Of a stretch of DNA of 35,973 nt, positions 32,567 to 35,973 are shown piece after piece. The position numbers were made by a program, and so were the translations under genes. Every line of letters starts with the position of its first letter. The first letter of the stretch is position 1. The notes beneath the pieces are model-generated. The model did not search any database. It worked only from the letters and a program-made list of their open reading frames with translations, and had not been told where the DNA came from. Origin of the DNA: a bacterium (lineage in GTDB: Bacteria > Acidobacteriota > Thermoanaerobaculia > Multivoradales > J023); NCBI GenBank assembly GCA_024226315.1, contig JAAELT010000516.1, positions 1-35,973 of the forward strand, in the 5' to 3' direction.

Positions 32567-32943
32567 ACAAGAATAAAGACGTAATCCGGTCGCCCGATCT
32601 TGGGCGGAAAGAGAAAAAGGCTAGAATGTTCTGGTGACCACGAGGTGGGCCTCAGCACGGTCCGTAGATAGTAGCACGGAGTATCGGAGCGTCAACGGAT
32701 GCGCTGAACCGCTCAGCGTGCTCGCGCAGCTTCTGGCTGCTGCCGAGGTCGCCGTTCGCCGCGCCGGCTGGCTATGGATGCTCGCCGAGCTTGCACCCGA
32801 TCATTTGTTGCAATATGATTGCCCGTGCCTTGGAACGGAGAACACGCAAGAGGTTCTTTTAGATCAAAATAAATTCCCGCGGAGCGGGTCACGTCCAACG
32901 CCAAAGCCAAGCGCGCGGCGGAGCCGCCCGCTTCGGCGTCTGG
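32567..32943. other. Gene-free stretch between IS91 remnant and membrane protein gene
   Basis: No credible gene. An open frame on the + strand (32634-33119) lacks domain features and overlaps the end of the membrane protein gene on the other strand. The stretch contains an AT-rich patch (~32860-32876) and a GC hairpin near 32917-32932 (GCGGCGGAGCCGCC core). It may include the origin end of the IS91 element, which I could not delimit. Confidence 0.4.
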
Positions 32944-33774
32944 TTACCCGTGTTCAAGATCTCCTGACGCATTTACCTGCTTTCGATCGTGGTCCTGTTG
33001 CCCTCGCTCCGCGAGCGAGGAACTCGGCCCTTCCCTTGGCTCACGCCGAGGCACCAACCCGCTCGCTCCAGGGTCTTCTGTTAGAGAATGTTCCCTTTCG
33101 TGCCGCTGACTGCGAATGAGTCCTGCCTGCAGCTTCTTCCGTTCTCGTATGTATTGAAGTGTCAGTGTTGCCAGCGTTGCTCCGCCTACCGCGAATAAGA
33201 AGAACAACAAGAGCCTCATCCCCTGCTGGTACTCGGCCTGACTTTTGGCCGCAAACCAAAACTCCCAGCCTTGTGCAGGAATGAATAGGAACGCCATTAG
33301 CATTATGAAGAAAGTCGTGGCGCCCTGAAGACTCCCGGCGAAAGCTCCAGTATCCAGCCCACGAAAAGCAAAATTGCTGGGGCCCGGAGAGTGCCCAGCG
33401 GACTGCTCTCTGATAGCTAAGGCAAGTTCGCAAAACTCCCTCTTTTGGTCCGCGGACAGAAAGTTGTTGCTCATTATGTCTCTGATCAACGTGCTGGCAA
33501 TTCTCTCCGGCGAAAGCATGTCTTCCTTCTTCACCTCATGTCTCTCTGCTGAAGCTGCTACTAGTGAATCAAGTACAGGCGGAGAGGGCAGTTGCTTTTC
33601 CGCTACCATCGGCCTGAGCGCGTTCATGAGGTCACGGTTGGCCATTGACACCAGCTGGGCGTACTCGCGGTTCGCCCTTCGGCCGATTATAGCACGCGAC
33701 AGCAGCCCAACCACGAGCGCACTAATTAGGCTGCCACCGACCCCAATCACCCACGGATAGGTAAGAAAGTTCAT
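32944..33774 (-). CDS. Membrane protein of unknown function, next to TIR gene
   Basis: 276 residues. There is one N-terminal membrane helix (~8-30, VIGVGGSLISALVVGLLS). A cytoplasmic helical region (~35-125, with NREYAQLVSMANRDLMNALRP) follows, then a helix pair at ~152-168 and ~186-206. The charged tail (~215-276) looks disordered. I do not recognise the family. It lies 152 bases downstream of, and on the same strand as, the truncated TIR gene, which resembles two-gene defence modules pairing a TIR protein with a membrane partner; that is inference. The ATG at 33774 has only a weak ribosome site. Lower GC than the metabolic genes suggests transfer. Confidence 0.7.
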   Translation of the reverse strand: MNFLTYPWVIGVGGSLISALVVGLLSRAIIGRRANREYAQLVSMANRDLMNALRPMVAEKQLPSPPVLDSLVAASAERHEVKKEDMLSPERIASTLIRDIMSNNFLSADQKREFCELALAIREQSAGHSPGPSNFAFRGLDTGAFAGSLQGATTFFIMLMAFLFIPAQGWEFWFAAKSQAEYQQGMRLLLFFLFAVGGATLATLTLQYIRERKKLQAGLIRSQRHEREHSLTEDPGASGLVPRREPREGPSSSLAERGQQDHDRKQVNASGDLEHG

Positions 33775-33926
33775 TACGTCTCTGGTTGTTGATCTACAGT
33801 TCGCGTGAGCGCTTCCCTAGACGGGTAACGATCAAAGGTGTGCGGCAGCGCCAGCTGTCCGTACGACCGCTGGGTTCTGCGCAGTAGCTGGCCACGTTTC
33901 CTGTCGTCCACCACTTCTCCTGTACG

Positions 33927-34582
33927 CTAGAGCAGGTGGGTGTCCATTGCGATTTTCAATTGCAGTTCCTTCAATTGCGTCCCTACGATTTCTTCATACT
34001 TCTCTGGTGTCTCGTACACCCAGCCTTGTCTGCGAAACCGGTTCATTATGGCTATCTGCTTGACGTGGCTGAAAATCTCAGGCGATTCTTGGACCTCAAC
34101 AAGAACGCATGTTATCGCTGTTCTGTACATGGACTCGGGTACCTGCGGCACATCTGCCACTATCTGCATCTCTCCCGTATCAACGGTCGCAACCTCTTTG
34201 ACGTCCCAAGCTCTATTTAGAGCTTCAAATATTCTCTCATCTGCGTCTCTGGTTTGTTCCGGGCGGAGAGCCTTCCTTCTCTCGTGAAGCACAGCGAGTA
34301 GATTCTCTTTGCCCCGTTCGTAAGAGGGTTGCAGGTCTATCCAGTGCAGCTCACTAATGCGGTGATCGCTCGAAACACACTCTTCCGCACGAACTGGGAT
34401 TACCAGCTTCGGGGCTGCCGTTGAGTTCTCTCTATACTCGAATGCCAAACCGATTTCCTTATGGACAAACGACTCCTCGGCCAGCGAATAGCTTGATAGG
34501 ATAACTATGAATGCTCCCGCCTGCCGTATGGCAGAGGTTAACTTTTCCCTCCAACTTTGGCGGGGATGTCCCGGAATCCGTT
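33927..34582 (-). pseudogene. TIR-domain protein, N-terminus removed by IS256 element
   Basis: The frame reads through from the IS256 boundary: RQSWREKL, then TSAIRQAGAFIVILSSYSLA, EESFVHKEIGLAFEY, VIPVRAE and LHWIDLQPSYERG. This is the second half of a TIR domain. The Glu in HKEIGLA is at the position of the catalytic glutamate of TIR NADases. About 110 residues of an unassigned C-terminal region follow. The first ~50 residues of a TIR domain are absent; homology stops where the apparent IS repeat begins at 34583. A shorter TTG-started protein from 34448 could be made but would lack the TIR core. TIR proteins of this kind act in NAD-depleting antiphage defence. Confidence 0.7.
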
Positions 34583-35973
34583 GAAAGAATCGGATGACCC
34601 TCGATCGTTCAATTGTTATGCAGCCTTCTCGTCCTTGTCCAGTTCGGAGTCCTGAATTCGGGCCTCGAGCGCAGAGAGGAGTTGTGACATATCACGATAG
34701 CCCTTGACCCTTCGGAAGCGTTTCTTGGCTTCCAGCAGGCCGGTCACAGCCCAGCGGATCGCCATCGATCCACTGCGCCAGCGCTTGACGTTGCGAGACA
34801 CTCGCCTCAGCGTTCCATTCAGGTTCTCGATCGGATTCGTCGAGCGCAGAGTTCGGTACAACGCCCCTTGGACACCGAGCTCGATCAGCGTCAGCGTCTC
34901 CTCGAGACCTTCGCGCAGCGAGGCTGCCGCTCCTGGATGTGGCTCCTTCAGCTGCGCTGCCAGACGCAGGAGCCTCGACTTCGCTTTCGCGGCCGTAGCC
35001 TGATCCCAAGCTTTGCGGATCGCGGCCCGCACCCAGGCACGCTTGGCCTCGGGAAGGTGCTCCAAGACATTGCGCAGTTTGTGGATCTGGCAACGCTGAA
35101 TCAGCGCCCAGTGGCCGAAGACCTTGCGGATCGCCTTGCGGATCCCTCGGCTGCCGTCGATGACGAACAACCGAGCGCGCTCCACCACGAGGCCGCGGTC
35201 GAGGAGGTTGCGCAGCAACTGGCGCGCCACCGCCTCGCTCTCGGCGCTGCCCTCCACGACACCCAGTACGTGCTTGGTCCCCGAATCCTCGATCCCCAGC
35301 GCCGCCAAGAGCAGATGATCACCCATCTGAATCCCGTCGATCATCACCACCGGCAGATCGACATCCGCCAGGGAGCTGGAGAGGAAGCCCTTCACCTGAG
35401 CCTTGGTGCGTGCCACGAACCGGCGCGAGACACTCGAACGACTCGCGCCGACCGAGGGGGTCGACGCCGGCATCGACTCCAGGCTGCGGTGATAGTTGCG
35501 CGTGCTCACGCCCACCAAGATCTGCTCCAAGACCCGCTCATCCAACGGATCTTCTTCGGCCATCTGCTGCCAGGTGGGCAACGGCACCTCGCCGCCTTCG
35601 ACACCGCGAACCCGCGGCTTGCGCACCGAGACCTTGCGCCCGCCCAGCACCACCTGCCCCTGGTCGTAGCCGTAGCGATAGGCCGAGCGATCCGCCTGCT
35701 TCTTCTTGCGCGGGCCGCACAATGCCTCGCGATCTTCCTCCAGCAGGCGCATCAGCACCTCGAACCCGACGTTCAGCACCATCTGCCGCAGGTTGTAGCC
35801 GGCGCCGATCAGCATCCGCGCCACCCCCACGACCTGCTGCTGTCGCTGCCTCTCCTTCGCCGCCCTGGCTTTCTTTTTTGCTGCTCTTCTGGCACTCTTC
35901 TTCATGGCGATGATCCTCCTTGGTTTCTGGTAACCCAATGATGTCATTGGGCTTAGGATCATCGCCATCTTTC
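34583..35973 (-). mobile_element. IS256-family insertion sequence, complete to the window edge
   Basis: The left end GAAAGAATCGGATGACCCT (34583-34601) matches the reverse complement of the right end (35973-35955) at 14 of 19 positions, with GAAAGA, GATGA and CCT shared. That gives an element of 1391 bp with one transposase gene. The right repeat ends on the final base of the window. An 8-bp palindrome (35934-35941 and 35944-35951) lies between the repeat and the transposase start and could affect its expression. Confidence 0.65.
34616..35905 (-). CDS. IS256-family transposase
   Basis: 429 residues, the size expected for the Mutator/IS256 group. Catalytic residues are seen in order: Asp in PVVMIDGIQMG near 205, Asp in LFVIDGSRGIRKA near 265, and Glu in RSTNPIENLNGTLRR near 370. 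QRCQIHKLRNVLEHLP near 289-304 is the conserved helical insertion block. The ATG at 35905 follows AAGGAGG by 9 bases. The longer frame to 35968 would begin inside the terminal repeat. The gene is intact. Confidence 0.92.
   Translation of the reverse strand: MKKSARRAAKKKARAAKERQRQQQVVGVARMLIGAGYNLRQMVLNVGFEVLMRLLEEDREALCGPRKKKQADRSAYRYGYDQGQVVLGGRKVSVRKPRVRGVEGGEVPLPTWQQMAEEDPLDERVLEQILVGVSTRNYHRSLESMPASTPSVGASRSSVSRRFVARTKAQVKGFLSSSLADVDLPVVMIDGIQMGDHLLLAALGIEDSGTKHVLGVVEGSAESEAVARQLLRNLLDRGLVVERARLFVIDGSRGIRKAIRKVFGHWALIQRCQIHKLRNVLEHLPEAKRAWVRAAIRKAWDQATAAKAKSRLLRLAAQLKEPHPGAAASLREGLEETLTLIELGVQGALYRTLRSTNPIENLNGTLRRVSRNVKRWRSGSMAIRWAVTGLLEAKKRFRRVKGYRDMSQLLSALEARIQDSELDKDEKAA

Noticed and set aside
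32889..32948. Hairpin region considered as an integron attC site
   Set aside because: The outer GTCCAAC and GTTACCC do not fit the required complementary core sites and no integrase or cassette array is nearby.
32634..33119. 161-codon plus-strand frame beside the membrane protein gene
   Set aside because: No recognisable domain or ribosome site, and it overlaps the tail of the minus-strand membrane protein.
1..35973. CRISPR arrays, tRNA and rRNA genes
   Set aside because: No regularly spaced repeats and no tRNA- or rRNA-like sequence were noticed; the tandem repeat at 8814-8885 has only two units and is coding.

Overview
The window is GC-rich DNA (roughly two thirds G+C by eye) from an anaerobic bacterium that uses low-potential electrons and degrades aromatic compounds. 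It encodes a NifJ-type pyruvate:ferredoxin oxidoreductase (PFOR), a KorAB-type 2-oxoacid:ferredoxin oxidoreductase, a complete Rnf complex and an ATP-dependent Bzd-type benzoyl-CoA reductase operon. No ribosomal or marker gene is present. The combination, with WD40 and hemerythrin proteins, would suit an Acidobacteriota- or Deltaproteobacteria-like lineage, but that is a guess.

Region 1 (1-16203, + strand) is a tightly packed energy locus: the 3' end of a NifJ-type PFOR, a hemerythrin-like protein, korA (gamma-alpha fusion), korB, a large PFOR-derived protein with a C-terminal ferredoxin domain, rnfB, a second very large PFOR-derived protein with two 4Fe-4S motifs, then rnfC, rnfD, rnfG, rnfE, rnfA and a 59-residue Cys-rich membrane protein resembling NqrM. 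The two PFOR-derived proteins keep the PFOR architecture but appear to have lost the thiamine diphosphate motif. Short palindromic GC repeats sit in frame inside several of these genes.

Region 2 (16151-18163) is a WD40 propeller protein. Region 3 (18198-28549) is the benzoyl-CoA module. A BzdR-like regulator (HTH plus shikimate-kinase-like domain) and a hemerythrin protein run leftward. bzdN, bzdO, bzdP, bzdQ, a small Cys-containing protein, had, oah, dch and an isopropylmalate-synthase-family enzyme run rightward. The divergent promoter region holds two TGCA-type palindromes 30 bp apart. The pathway shown is benzoyl-CoA to dienoyl-CoA, 6-hydroxy- and 6-oxo-cyclohexene-carbonyl-CoA, and then 3-hydroxypimelyl-CoA. 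PFOR, Kor and Rnf could supply the reduced ferredoxin it needs.

Region 4 (28593-35973) is a mobile and accessory zone: a DUF433/DUF5615 toxin-antitoxin pair, a remnant that looks like a DUF4062 domain, an integrase-type insertion sequence with about 40-bp imperfect terminal repeats, an IS91-family transposase cut short at that element, a three-helix membrane protein, a TIR-domain protein whose N-terminus is removed by an IS256-family element, and that IS256 element. Its apparent terminal repeat ends exactly at the last base of the window, which suggests an assembly break at a repeat. Base composition falls visibly around 32.6-34.6 kb, consistent with acquired DNA.
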